The notes beneath the pieces were generated by a model. The model saw only the letters and a program-made list of their open reading frames with translations, did no database searches and had not been told where the DNA came from. A stretch of 64,000 nucleotides of DNA. It comes from Botrytis cinerea B05.10. Its lineage: Eukaryota; Ascomycota; Leotiomycetes; Helotiales; Sclerotiniaceae. The stretch covers positions 868,001 to 932,000 of the forward strand of contig NC_037318.1 of assembly GCF_000143535.2 (NCBI RefSeq), given 5' to 3'. Positions within the stretch are counted from its first letter, which is position 1; each line of letters starts with the position of its first letter. Position numbers and translations under genes: made by a program. Positions 46,473-59,301 of this stretch are shown here, piece by piece.

Positions 46473-47251
46473 CGTTGGTTAGTTTGCTGGTGGAATGAGG
46501 GTTGTTGTGTGAGGATGGAGTTTGTATATAGATAGATAAATAGATAGATAGATAGTTTAGGTGAGAGGTGTGTATAGACATAACGGATCGATCTGCATGC
46601 AATATAGAAGTAAGTAAGTATATAGATTGTATGATAATAACCTTATTATAGTTATAGTAATATCTCATACGCTAATACCTTGTCTAATGTAAATACTATT
46701 TGAGAGATCTAATATGTACTGATAATTCAAATCGTTTTATTCCTCTAATGAATACTACTTATTACTATTACTCCAATCTCCATAGAGAATATTGTCATTT
46801 CAATCCTAAACAAGTTTCAAATCTGAATTTATGTTCGGATTTATTGAATTTCACTACCATTCTCAAAAAAAATTTCAATCATTTCAATCATTCAAATTTT
46901 GCAATTTCTTTAATTTCGAAGAAATTTTATTGAATTTTTCTCTCTCTTTAAAAAGTTCAAGATTCAAAAGAAAAACAAGGAAAGATTAAAATGATATTAT
47001 TACCCTTCAATTCTAATGTTCGTCGCTACCACTCGTATGTATCATGAGAGATGCTGCGTCACCCCATCTTTCCAAAGACACAAATCTCTACACCAACCAG
47101 TGCTGTTTCAATCATAATCCTAATTCTATCCCAATTCCCAGTTCTATACCCCAACGTGATCATTATTTCGTATCCACTTCATTATATGCAAAAAACACTC
47201 TTGAAATCCCATATCCTTCGTTATGTTCCTCATTATTCAAAGCCCAATCCA
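46473..47251. other. AT-rich region between convergent MFS genes
   Basis: About 780 bp, with GATA repeats and long A/T runs to about 47000; expected to hold the 3' UTRs of both transporter genes. No gene recognised. Confidence 0.6.
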
Positions 47252-49089
47252 TTAAACCAGATCATCCGCCCTTCCTCCTGCTACCTTCCCCTTTTCCATT
47301 TTCTTTCCTTTATCATCACCTCCATCTTCCCCCAATTGCATTCCTACTTCTCCCCTCTCAGACGTTTTCCCGTCAATTGCATCTCGCCACCCCTTCCCCC
47401 ATCTAACAGCCGCCCAAGTCGCCGCACTGCTAACCACCAAAAACCCCGCACTAATTGTCGAAAACCAACCTACCCCAATTTTCTCCACAGCCGGCAGCAC
47501 CGTCGCACTCCCCGTCGCCGCAAACAAATATCTAATCATATAATTTCCTGCAATAACCTCGGCACCACTCCTCTGCATCACATCCAAACAATACGTATTC
47601 AGACTAGGAAAACAGAAAAGTTGCGCCACGCCTTGCAAAAACATCATGATAACAGGAAGCGGAATACCGCCGAAATCCTTTTCTACAGACCAGCCGTAAA
47701 GGAGCATACAAGCGGGGATGACGATGCCCATGAAGGGGAGAGCGGAACGGAGTCGATCTTCCGGGATGCGTGCCCCGCGGATACGGATGTATTTGTTGGT
47801 TATGTGATCAGAATAGCGGCCACCGAAGAAGGTTCCGAGAATGTAGCCGAATCCTGGGGCGAGATAGAAAAGACCAGATTGGATGGGGGTGGTCAGATGG
47901 AAACGGGGATTAAGAACGTAGCGGATCTGTATATTTCGATTGTTAGTTTTGTTCTTTACTCGACGTGGATTACCCAGAAGAGAGGCAAAGCAACATCATA
48001 TCCTTTAACATGAGTGTGAGGAAAGGATAGGGGAACATACAGGAGTCAAAAGTGAATACATATTCCACACCAAGCTGCTACTCGCCAAGGCCACCATAAT
48101 CAAATTCGGATACTTATAAAGTTTGATAACTCTCCATGGATTCAACATTCCCCATAGTACCCCTGCTTTCCTCTTCCAACTCATCCCAACCAATTCATCT
48201 TTCTTCATTCGATGAATAGTTTCGGGTAGCAAGAAATAAGCTCCAACCACTGCGCATGCAGCCAATGCAGTTTGCAGCCAGAAAATTACACGCCAAGATT
48301 TGAATGTGACGATGATGCCCCCAATAAAGGGCCCGAGTGCGGGCCCGATGAGTGTACCAGAAAGAAACCAACCCATTGCAGTTCCACGTTCCGTTGGACG
48401 ATAGATATCCCCGATACAAGCTGCGCCGATAGTGAGGAACGAGGTTCCTTGAAAGGCTGTTAGGATACGAAAGATAAAGAATGCAGCAAGATTAGGAGCA
48501 AGCGCTGTGCCAATTGAGCAGGCTGTAAAGAGGGAGGACGTTATGAGGGAAATCTAAGATGGTTTATTAGCATTCTAAATCACATATTCGAGCAAAGAGA
48601 CTAGAAGCGTACCCATCTCCTACCATAAACTTGACTCAATGGTCCCCACACCAATGGACTCAATCCCATGAACAACATGTACAATGCATTACTCAAATTG
48701 ATAATGGTACCGGTACTGTTATACGTATTCGCAACCTCTGGCACCGCTGCCAATACCGTAGTACTGCTAATCGGAGCCAAGAAACTGCAAAAGGAAAGCA
48801 GAGCCACGATAACGAGTTTGCGATTGGGGGGGATGCGGTCGTAGATAGCATCGGGGATGGAGACATTAGAATACGTTTGTTGAATTGGCGCATCTTGAGT
48901 ATTGGAGATGTGCGAGGCGATTGGGGCTAGATTCGAGGGTGGTTGTTGGGAGGGAATGGAGCTACTTGTACTGTGAATAGAGTAGGTATCGGATGGTTCA
49001 TGTGAAACGGTCGATTCGTTCTTTTGATGCGGAGATAGTTGACCATGTCGGCTCGTTGACGGATAATGGTGGTCTAGACTCGAAGCCAT
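47252..49089 (-). CDS. Major facilitator superfamily transporter, DHA1 (12-helix) type
   Basis: Three minus-strand exons: 49089-48613, 48553-48041, 47926-47252 (introns 59 and 114 bp); 554 residues. The N-terminal 85 residues are Ser/Pro/His-rich and cytoplasmic. Helix 1 starts KLVIVALLSFCSFLAPISST; the DHA1 loop 2-3 motif A reads LVWGPLSQVYGRRW; helix 4-5 has FQGTSFLTIGAACIGDIYRP, TERGTAMGWF and the motif-C region GPALGPFIGGII. A central loop (HRMKKDELVGMSWKRK) separates the halves, and the C-terminal tail is Lys/Gly-rich (DKGKKMEKGKVAGG). The sequence style resembles the Qdr/Dtr1/CexA branch, proton antiporters that export drugs, polyamines or organic acids such as citrate. Substrate not assignable here. 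Confidence 0.9.
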
Positions 49090-49480
49090 GATTTAAATTG
49101 AATGTCAAAGAGAGATGTGTAGGTATAAATCGAAATATACGTCATCCGTCGAAAAGCAAGCGAAGGATATATCAAGAGAACCCTTGCGGATCATGAAAGG
49201 CAAGAACTAACAGTTGATCTAATCGATCCAATTTGCAACGCAATGAATCCAAAAAGAACGAAAGATCCGGGTCACAACTACAGAGATATATATAGGGGGG
49301 AAAAAAGATGGAGAAACAAAAACAGAGTCAGAATCAAAATCAGAATCAGGAAAGAAAAAAAAAAGATTTCAATCCCCTCCCCATGAGTCAAAATACCGGT
49401 GACCTACGGTACCTATTTTGAGTAGCAATTGCCATCACATCACATCAAAGCATCTGCATCATATGTATGTAGCACATCCT

Positions 49481-49513
49481 ATCCCAATCCATCCCAATCC
49501 ATCCCAATCCATC
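49481..49513 (+). repeat. Decamer ATCCCAATCC tandem repeat
   Basis: About three perfect copies of a 10-bp unit. Confidence 0.85.
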
Positions 49514-49690
49514 GCATCGCCTGCCATTCTCTTCGGCGAAGAGAGAAACAAGCCGAGATGGAATCCTCAAGCGCTCCAAAATCCATCTTATTTTGGTGAG
49601 TGTGCACGGGGCTGCTTTTTTCTTTCCCCGAAGAGCATCGTCATGTCGATGACCATGTCCATGTCCATGTCCATGCCCATCTTCTCCATG

Positions 49691-49730
49691 GCCCATCCTC
49701 CCATCCTCCCATCCTCCCATCCTCCCATCC
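49691..49730 (+). repeat. Octamer CCCATCCT-type tandem repeat
   Basis: About four to five copies of an 8-bp pyrimidine-rich unit, just downstream of a short ATGTCC hexamer array at 49650-49675. Confidence 0.85.
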
Positions 49731-50781
49731 TATCTCCTATCTATCCCATCCATCCTATCTTATTAGTATCTTCGACTCTTCGCCATGGCCGCCGATGTTC
49801 GGCTTCCCTACCGTTCGCTCGCTTCCAAACACTTCCCACACTCCCACCCACCACCTACGCCTACGCCACCTACCGCTCTACCTTCCTCTCCCCCTCCCTA
49901 GTTCATACCTCCCTAGTACGTCCCTACCTTATCCGTAGCACGAAAGAAACTTTCCAGTCTTTTTGCACGCACACACGAGCCACACTTGTCCCAACCCGGC
50001 TTAGCTTGCGCGATTAGGCGATGTGCAAAAGCTTAGCCCAGGTCCCGAGCATCCAAGAAGCAAAACCAAGTACTGTCATTGGTTCACTAGGGGTCATGCC
50101 CCACCTTTTCTCTCGAGCACGCTACCTGGCAGAAAGTGGGTATGCCGTTTTTCCGAATCGACTTTTCCGTGTTATTGCCGGAACGATTATTCCCATTGCA
50201 CTTTCCATCTTGGGACAATGGGCATCTCTACAAAGTTCTCGCCCTCTGAAAAGTATTTCTGGCCCACGAAAGTGACATTCTTATGTGTAAGTGTGATCCA
50301 GAAAACAGGCACACAGTGTATAGTTATTAGTTGTGCAGGTAACTGATATTGATATTGTAGCATTGGTCGTGGCCGTGGCCGTCTCGCATGTGTCTACATC
50401 TACATGTAGCTGGTCCATATCCATATATACATACATATCCGAGGAAAATCAATGAATGATGCATGTCGGCTATTTCCCTATATATACAATTTATCGGCAT
50501 TCGTACGAACCTATCGTCTATACACGTACATTTACATATACAATGAGAATAAAGCAAAAGCACCATCTAATCAAAATTCCTAACAGATAGATAATAATAA
50601 TATGTTATTATATAACAACAACAACAGCAACAACAACAATAATAATAATGCTACTTGCTCGCTTGCTCGTTCCCGCTTGCTTGCATTTGCTAGCTTGCTT
50701 CTACCAAGATGATATTGATGGTGATAATAACAACAAAATAATACGCCCAATCAATAAAAAGCACAAAGCACAAATCCTACG

Positions 50782-50785
<4 letters not shown>

Positions 50786-50816
<31 letters not shown>
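50786..50816 (+). repeat. CT dinucleotide microsatellite
   Basis: About fifteen perfect CT units. Confidence 0.95.
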
Positions 50817-50819
<3 letters not shown>

Positions 50820-51619
50820 ACAAAGACAATGCCTTTTGAAAAATAATTATCGCCTCGACCGATTTCAAAATGCATGCAGGTATATATATGTATGTATGTG
50901 TGTATGTACGATACTCACTAGCTAGTAGCTAACGGTATTTAATATATCCTACGGTACCCATTCACATCCACGCAATGTTAACGCAAAGAGCCTTTCCTTC
51001 CCAGTCTCCAGACATTCAAGATCCGCTTGAGCCGCCATGATAAGATAGACAAAGATGGATATCAACATGAGATGCGATCAAGACGCTTGCCCTTCGCACC
51101 AATCGCAACGCAACCATATTTTTGTAAATGCAACGACATGATTTAACCGCCCATAAACAGCCAAAGTCAAAGTCAATGCCATTCCAATATGACCTGACTG
51201 ACTTCCCAAACCAAACAATGAATAAAAATGATTCCAACTATGATAGACATAAGATATTGGATGTGGTAGGTAGGTATATTAGAGAGGTAAGTAATATAGG
51301 TAGATGTATATGACGTATATAAATTGCGAGTATGCGACTGTATCGTTCTCTTCTCGAAAGAGAACAAAATTGTATACGCATTTCCCCTTCCAGATTCTTC
51401 AGATTTGATATTACAAATATCAAGCCGAAGCATCCGAGAAGTTCGACTTCTCCTGCTTCAACTTTAACGGTTTCTTACGCAAACTCTTCGGAAGCTATAC
51501 CACGACAGAAAAATTATTAGCTACACTCCACGAGGTAGGAAATGATCAATGATGTCAACGCAAAGACAATTCCACTCTCAGTAGTAAATTTACCACCTCG
51601 TTCTGATAGGTGTATAAAG

Positions 51620-54600
51620 TTAACACGAGAAGGGATTAGAAAAACTAGTAAAACCTGCTGCGAAAGTGGTAACTTGACGTGCCTGATAGTCTTTCTCGAG
51701 TAGACCAGTGTATTTTCCTGCATTGACCAGGATTTTCATATCGGTATAGAGAGCCGATGATCGTGTTGCTACAATCCCAAGGAAACTAAGAGTTCTCTTG
51801 AGAAGGTCGCTGAGCCCTTGCTTATCAAGAATTCCGTCAAATAATGGTCGGAGGATATTATCGTTCCATGCTGCTTGGAGAGTAAGCACATTGCCCCATT
51901 GCCTAATTTGATGTGTTAGTACATAGCTCATCTAATATAAGTGCATGTACACTTACGCATGTGCAGTCCCCCATGGGTTCGTGACGAAAAGTCTACCCTC
52001 GCCTAGACCATGAAAGGCCCTGGTGCTATTAACCAGGGCTTGGATACCATTTTTTGCATAGGCCAATGCTTTCTCGTCGATTTCTTCTGCTGACGTCGCG
52101 TGTTTATTGATGCTCGGTACCTCAATGCCATTTCGAAATTCATCCGAGGCGCGTTCTGCAGGGGTTGAGGCTGAAACCGAAACCGCGTGTGAATGTTCCA
52201 AGATCTTCAGAACGAAATTCCTGTAAGTGATGACCTGAGCACCGTAGTACTTGGCTCTCATTCGCGCCGTGAGAATGTCGCTCGCAGGAGGGTCATTTTC
52301 TTGCCAGGTACTTGTGCCTCCAGCTTCTTTCCATCGATAAAGAAATTCTTCTGCGGTGGCTATTGATTCGAAATGGTTGGGATCATGGCGGGTATATACA
52401 GAAGGAAATTGAGAGTCTTCCAGAAAAGGTTAGTAGTTTCCACCTCATCTGAGAAACATCAAACATACCATTATCGGGTTTGTAGAACATGTTGTGCAAT
52501 TGATTAAGGTGCTTGCGTAGGTAAAGTTGACCTTGATAACTCAATAGAACCATCTGATCGAAACCTTCTTTCACGGCTTCAACTATATTTGGACTTGGCA
52601 TGTTCTCTTCAAACGTAAGAATGCCGGAATGTGGGCATGGTAACTCTGCTACAATATCGCTATCATGTGATGTTAGAATTCCGATTCACTAATTGGACTA
52701 GATAGACAAACCTTTCAAGTTGTAAGCACGTCCAAAATGCGAAAATTAGCGGATTGTCCTTTGCTAGCACGGGAAGCCCATCTTGCTTTAACTTTTTAAA
52801 GCGATCTAGTTTCCTGATGCCTATGTTAGTCGCATTACACCCAGGAATTGGCTATGACTTACGGTCTCAAGATAACCTGTAAAGCTCTACAAGCCTGATG
52901 AATGTACGAATGACTTTCTAAAACCCTTGAAAGTTGTCCGTGATAAAGACCAGCTAGAATATTCACATGGACATGCTGTAGACTGTTTCCGCCAAGTTGA
53001 TTCCCAATAATGTCCGTAGCGAGTGCGAAATATGCCAAACCAGGAATAACATCCACATTCCTAGGTCGGAAGCCACTTCTTGCCAGGTATGAATCGCCTT
53101 CTATTGAAGTTCTTCGGCTGCGGGGATAGAATCGATCAATGTTGTCCTGAGGTGATGGTAATTCCGAAGACTGGGTTGGGGAGCTTTGAATAGGGGATGG
53201 ATGGCCATTTCGTACAACTGGAGAATTGATATGACCCCAAGGATTTTCAATATCTTTGTCGGAAGGAAGCTCGGGGATTTTCTGTCTTTCTTGACAAATC
53301 TTGCCGAGTGCTAATACCACCAGCACTAAAGCTGTACTGATTGACCGACTTGGATGGCCTGGCTTGACGAACGTCCCGTAACCGCCAGCGACTGAGATTT
53401 CTGGTGGCTCTCCAACTCCCGGCGATCTTTTCCGCTTGCTCCCTGGACTCTCTGGCGGTTTCATACTCACGAAACCAGCATGACTGGTATGTTGTGAAGC
53501 CAAGTTCTGAACTTGCTTTGGTTTCGCGGAATCCGATGGAATGGATTTGAGAAATGACTCGACCAGAGCATCCAGTCGCCTCGGTATCAGAATTGGATGC
53601 ATGATATTCATGTGTTCCTTGTAACTTTTAACCAATTCCAAAACTACACTTTTTCGGAAATCAGGCATCCCATCCGACATAATACTGCCTACGACTGGTG
53701 GAGGATAATCTGGCGCACTGGATGGTGGTGTCATACCACCCAATTGACCCCATTCTTCACCTGCCGGAGAAGAGACATCCGAACTTGTATCGACTGTAGA
53801 ATCAGCGTGATCCGTCATAGGGTCTCTATCATAGCCTTGAGCTAAATCAATTCCTTCTCCTCTTCCGAATAATCTTAGAAGTCCACGTCGTTCTTCTTGC
53901 AGCATCGGATACTTTTCGTCCTTCACGTTCTTGGGTAAGCCCCCTCCACCGTTTATCATTTCTTTCACAGAAGGGACTAGCAAAAGCCTAGCTGCGCCCG
54001 TCGTATGATTCACTGGGATTAATGGCTGCCCGGGTGGCACAGGATCGCCCTCCTCCTCCTCTTCGAGTGCACCTGGCGTGGATCCTTCGAGTGGCTGTAC
54101 TGGACCTACTACTGGCTGATCTATAGGCGTGGTATCATGAAGAATATTCGGATTCGAGCCATGAAATGTTCCAAATTCACCGTCAGGTAGTTGAACATCG
54201 TCTCTCCCTTCTTCTTTCATGTGCCCCTCGATACTTGATATAGGCCGGCCGGCTCCAACTCTTTCCTGCAATTCGTCCACTCGTTTGTTCAATGATTCGA
54301 GACCTGTCTGCAAAACATTGAATAACTCTGCATTACGGTGTTCCAATCGTATCAAGGCCTCGATGATGTCCGTGGAGGCTTTATCAATTCTACAATGGTC
54401 AGCAGCGTTTCATTGCAATTCTCTTCTTGAACCTACGGTTTGGGTGGTGGGTCTCGATAATGACATTCAAAATTCTTCTCCTTACAACTACCACAAGCCG
54501 GTCGTCCTTCGTCGCATTTTGCCTTCAAATTGCGACAGCTATCGCATGCCTGAGCCGCGCGTTGCGCTTTCCGAGGCTTTGCAGGTTGAGAATAAGGTGT

Positions 54601-55257
54601 GACCGAATATTGTTCCCGAGGTGGAGGATGGGGATGACTTTGTGGTGGACCATACATTGACATAGCTCCATCGAATGTCGGTGTCGTCATCGGACTTGTA
54701 GAGGGAGGTGGGGGTTGAGGTTGATACATGGGAGGAGCGGGGTTATTATTATACATCTGCGGAGTGTGTTGCGGAGTATGCTGCGGAGGTGGAGGTTGAT
54801 CGAATCTTGGTGGAAAAGGTCTTCCTCTTTCTTCAACGTAAGGTAGATTTACATGATGATCTGTGCCATTGGTTGTCGGTGGTGGCCTATGTTGTGGAGG
54901 TTCTTCTGAAGGGTCTGGCTTCACGACGGGTTCTCGAGGACCATTGTGCCCATTGTGTCCATTGTATGAAGGTATGGGAGGTGGTGGTGGGTGTTGATTA
55001 TGTATGTTGTGGTAAACATGCGCATGTCCTGAGTTAGGGCGATGAGGGTCTTGATGTTCTTGAAAGTTGGGGTGGGGTGGTCGTCTATCGAGGGGGTGGG
55101 CGTGAGGGTCGGGACGAGAGAAGGGACCGCTATTATAGGGAGGTTGTAAAGGAGGAAGGGCCCTGGAAGGGTTGGGCTGATTGGGCTGCTCGATCGGCCA
55201 AGGAGGACCGGGTCCTAATCTTGGTCGCTTTGGATCTGGTTGACCATTGTCCATCAT
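51620..55257 (-). CDS. Zn(II)2Cys6 fungal transcription factor
   Basis: Six minus-strand exons: 55257-54437, 54389-52863, 52813-52712, 52659-52469, 52416-51957, 51902-51620; 1127 residues with the stop at 51620. Residues 1-225 are Pro/His/Gln-rich low complexity. The binuclear cluster at about 237-264 reads CDSCRNLKAKCDEGRPAC then GSCKEKNFEC (C-x2-C-x6-C-x6-C-x2-C-x6-C). A helical linker (RLEHRNAELFNVLQTGLESL) likely forms the dimerisation coiled coil. After an acidic/Pro-rich stretch and an NLS-like KRKRSP comes the fungal regulatory middle homology domain, including LYHGQLSRVLESHSYIHQAC and LYRWKEAGGTSTW. It acts in the nucleus; target genes unknown. The C-terminal end is uncertain because coding-like sequence continues to 51420 (see findings). 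The protein starts with two adjacent Met codons; the first is used. Confidence 0.9.
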
Positions 55258-58027
55258 TGCGATTCATACAAAAGTTAAGTGACCACAACAGCTAAGGCCA
55301 TCGACTGCGGTTGAGCGCGGCGGCTTCTTACAGGTTCGAGGGAGAACACAGAGGCGTAGCAGAGTTCAGTGGAGAATCATCTGCGCAAGTATGTATTACG
55401 GACTGACGTGTAGGTAATCATGTGTGTGATGTAACGAATGCCGCGCGACTGAGTAGTGAAGGTTAGATGGTATGGTAAACCGGTCTGCTTGAACAGGGTT
55501 TGAGATGATCAGCCATGTTTCCTTCGGAAAGTAAAAGTAGGGTAGAGTAGTGTGGTAATAAGCTATCTAAGAGCTACCCGGCTACCAAGTGAGTGGTCCC
55601 TTGAATACGGTTTTGCGCTGGAGCAGGGCGCGACAGACGAAGTGATATCCATGAGAAATTTTAAAACATACATTACCTTGGATGTAGATTAAACCCTTTC
55701 AAGCAGAGTTGGAGATCTGCTCTGCAATGCAACCTTCTGGGTTAATTTCCAGTCTTTGCTGCTGAGAAAGAATTTATGAATAATAAATCCTCGAGGGGGC
55801 TTTTCGACGTGAGAGAAAACTGGATAAATAATAAATAATAAACAATAAATGAATGGGTAAATAAATAAATAAATGGATAATTGGACAAATAATAAGTGGT
55901 TAGGTTATCTGGGATGCTTGGGGGGTGGTTTGTCAATGGCAAACTTTAATAGCTGAGGCGGGCGGAAGCTAAGGGCTAGGATGTTCAGGGAGTCAAGGAT
56001 TCTGAGCTGCTTTCTTCGTTTTCTCCGTTTCTCGTTTCTCGTTTCTCTTGCAAATTTTCCCTCTTTTTTTCCTTCTTTCTTCCTGTCTTTCTTTCCTTCT
56101 TTCGTTCGTTCGTTCGCGTGCGTGAAGGTGGGATGGCAATATGCACCCAGGTAATATGTTCGTTTAGATTGAGTTTTGGGTTTTGGGTTTGGGGTTTGGA
56201 TCTAAGAGTAACCTGGTACGTACTTACTTGCCTTGCACCTTAGCAAAGAGCGGGAGTGGGCACGGTACGTTGCGTAGTGTGCGAGTAGTGCGAGAGTAGT
56301 AAGGTACGGCAAACGGGTCGAATCAGAGCTCAGGATGCCTTTGGGATTGCGTGTGTGTATGTATGCAGCAGGTGGGTGAGTAGGTGTGGATGTATGTGTG
56401 TGTATATGTATGTATGTTTGTATTTCTAGGATCTCTTGGCGCGTTTTCTTTTCTTCTGTTGCGATACGGGTTGTTAGAAGGAGAGAGGAGAGGAAAGAAG
56501 AGCAGAGAAGAGAAGGAGGAGCACAAGAGAAGAGAGAGAGAGAGTAGAAGAGTAAGAAAGAGAGTGCGGACGAGAGGGGGGAATCTAAATCAAAGCATCA
56601 ACGATCCAATGGCGCAAATAGCAGTAGAAATAGAATGGATGTATAGGCAAGTAAGCATCATACAATATACAACACAATATAAAGGAACAGAGATGGAGAG
56701 AGGGACAGAAAGAAATGGATGTGCAAAGGAGGCAGGCAAAACAGAGCAGACAGGCAAGCAAGCAGGCAATAATCCCGAACCAGTCGTTTAATCGTGTAAT
56801 GACCAAGGCGCGAGTGAGATTTGTGCAGAAATGCTCTTTCTTGCTTGCTTGCTTACTTGCGTTCTTGCGGTGGGTTGTTGTTGTTGTTGTTGCTGCTGCT
56901 GCCGTCCTTGAATCGATCCTGATGATATAGTAGAGATGTGATTATGATAATGCTAGAAAAGTTAAAATGTCCCTTTTCCGAGTCTCTCTCCACCACAGCC
57001 AATACGATCAAATCAATCAATCAATCATTTGTTCAAAAGGGAAAGAAAAGAAGAAACCGAAAAAACAACCTTGAACCCGTCCAAACGTTCAAAACCACTC
57101 CACTCCAAACTTATTGTTGCCCCCTCTCTCGTCTCCTTTTCAATTTCAAAATGTGAAAATGCGAAAATGTGAAAAGGCTCTCAGACTCTAACCTAATTTT
57201 ATGCCAGCTTGCTTTGATTTTCTTTCCTTGATCACCCAGTAGATTCGATCTTTCGACCTTCGGAAGCGGGGGAAACGCTTTGAAAATCAAGAAGATATGT
57301 CGCCACGGGAAAACAGTGAATCGTCAAGCAAACTTCACAAACTTTGGGGTTAGAGCCCAAGGAGCACGACGAGGATCGAGGTGGCAGCTTGATAGGTGAA
57401 GATTAAGGCAAAGGGTAAAAGGTAAAAAGAAGGTTCATGCAAGTAGGTATCCAGAAAAAAATGGAAGTACTAACCCGTGCCTTCGTGACTTGGAGTGTGT
57501 GGAGGGAATCAATTGTACAGTGCCTGTGCTACTTGATACGGCGCATTCGAAAGCCGTTGAAGATGAAGAAGATGCGGTCGAGTTGCAAGGCTCAGGATGC
57601 TAGTGTGCTGGTTGTTAGATGTTAGATGTTGGATTGCTGTCGTATACCCTTCCAAGACCGGCGTTGTTTGGCTCGTCTCTCCGCTGTCTCTCTTCCGCGT
57701 AGCAGCGCCCTTTTCGCGATTCAAGATTCGAGTGTGCAATGTCGGTGCAGTGTTCACTATTCAGTGTCCACGAAAGCTTTCGTGCCCAGTTACCCGGTGC
57801 CAACCACCCGAGAATAGGCGATGTAATGCTTTTGTGGGTAGCTAAGGGTTTTGAAGTTGGAAATAGTTCACTACGTTGACAAGGGGAAGAAAGCGTAATG
57901 TAAGGTGGGATAATAGTTTCTTTTTGCAAGGCGAGCACGCTCAATGGGGTGAGACCAGGATGAATGCAATGTAATGCCTGGGCCGGCTGGAGCTTGCTTT
58001 GGGGAAGGAGGCGTGATATGAAGTGAA

Positions 58028-58060
58028 GGGGTGGAAAGGGTGGAAAGGGTGGAAAGGGTG
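58028..58060 (+). repeat. GGTGGAAAG nonamer tandem repeat
   Basis: About three and a half copies of a 9-bp unit. Confidence 0.85.
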
Positions 58061-58478
58061 TGCGAGGGGCAAGAGGGGTGCCGGGCTGCTGTTGATTGAT
58101 TCTACGAGTGAGGTAGCAACGGGCACGCTGGATGAAGATATCCATCCATGCTATTGGACTGGTAAATGGCATGGTGATTCGTGAATGTCGCTCAATCAAT
58201 TAATGATTCCAATATCAGACTTCTTTCTCATTGCTGTAGCTCGCCATCTGCCAATTGCTTGCTTTCATCCGTCTGCCTTTGCATCCCACTACTGCTGGCA
58301 TCAAATAATGCTACCCCTACTTGATGTAAGCTTTGCCCAGTAGGGCAATTGTCCCTTTTGTTTTGTTGAGTTAGGTGTATACGATGGCAGTGACTGGCGA
58401 AGGGATTGACGAGGAAACGATAGATAAAAGGGTCTAGCCTTTGAACGTCATCCCAAGTGGGACAACCTAGCAGACGAT

Positions 58479-58515
58479 CCATTTCCATTTCCATTTCCAT
58501 TTCCATTTCCATTTC
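58479..58515 (+). repeat. CCATTT hexanucleotide microsatellite
   Basis: About six perfect copies; on the minus strand it would read as Met-Glu repeats, but no gene is evident. Confidence 0.9.
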
Positions 58516-58744
58516 CGATGCGTAAAACTCTGCGTACGAGATTTAATGAGCGAAAATATAGCATGTCACTGTCGATGAGAACCACAAGCCTTGCGTGTAT
58601 TGTACCAGCGCCAAAGTACTTAAGATACTAGTGTGCCGCCACATGGCATCTCATCTCTCTCCAAAACACACGCAATATCGAACTTCCACCCACCGCAACA
58701 GCAAATCCTAGGTTCCTAGCAGTAAACTCCCACTCCCCTTACTC

Positions 58745-58795
58745 CCCCCCCCCAACAACAACAACAACAATAACAACATCATCATCATCATCATC
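58745..58795 (+). repeat. Compound C-run, AAC and ATC trinucleotide repeat
   Basis: A C homopolymer followed by AAC units and then ATC units. Confidence 0.85.
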
Positions 58796-59268
58796 CTGAG
58801 AATTATGTCCGGATCTGTGTACACCAGCATGCCGCATCCCAGGAATGCGAGCCAGTAAGCAGAAGATGTAGCACGTCGTCTCAATCTGCCCAATGATAAG
58901 CGTGGAGGGATTGACGGTCTCGTCTGGCCCTATCTGTAGAACAATCACATCCAATGCATCTTAGCGACTTTATCCAGTGGCAGAACAAGCACATTCTCCT
59001 CATTCGAAGCTTTCTACTGGGAAGGATGCGGGGGCGTCAGTCACTTTCATGTGTATTTCCCATGGCCAAGCTGGGGGCTTGTCAGGTTGTCAGCCTCGAA
59101 TGTCGTATGACCTGCTCCTTACAACATTCTAAAACAGTATTTTTGTGATGGCATACTCATATTCGATGTTGCCTGCATATGTAGAAGTACAGATTTCACG
59201 CTCCCAACTACATGCACTGTGGAGCCGGGACATGCCCAGCACACAAATCGTAATATGAAGCTCTTCGC

Positions 59269-59301
59269 CACTTCATCACTTCATCACTTCATCACTTCAT
59301 C
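59269..59301 (+). repeat. CACTTCAT octamer tandem repeat
   Basis: About four copies of an 8-bp unit. Confidence 0.85.

Larger units (their letters stand above)
49090..51619. other. Intergenic region with several microsatellites
   Basis: 2.5 kb between the starts of the DHA1 gene (left) and the 3' end of the Zn2Cys6 gene (right). Open frames at 49418-50017 coincide with simple repeats and are not credible genes. Repeats are listed separately; an AAC/AAT-rich stretch lies at about 50590-50650. The stretch 51420-51620 may contain alternative 3' exons of the Zn2Cys6 gene. Confidence 0.55.

Noticed and set aside
47051..48013. 320-residue plus-strand frame overlapping the DHA1 transporter
   Set aside because: Antisense shadow of the transporter's last exon extended into AT-rich DNA.
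49418..50017. 199-residue frame with Ser/Met/Pro repeats
   Set aside because: Built from the decamer, ATGTCC and CCCATCCT tandem repeats; not a credible protein.
57615..58199. 194-residue minus-strand frame
   Set aside because: No domain; includes the GGTGGAAAG repeat read as Pro/Phe runs; no splice or start support.
58482..58515. Met-Glu repeat peptide on the minus strand
   Set aside because: Direct translation of a CCATTT microsatellite; no gene around it.
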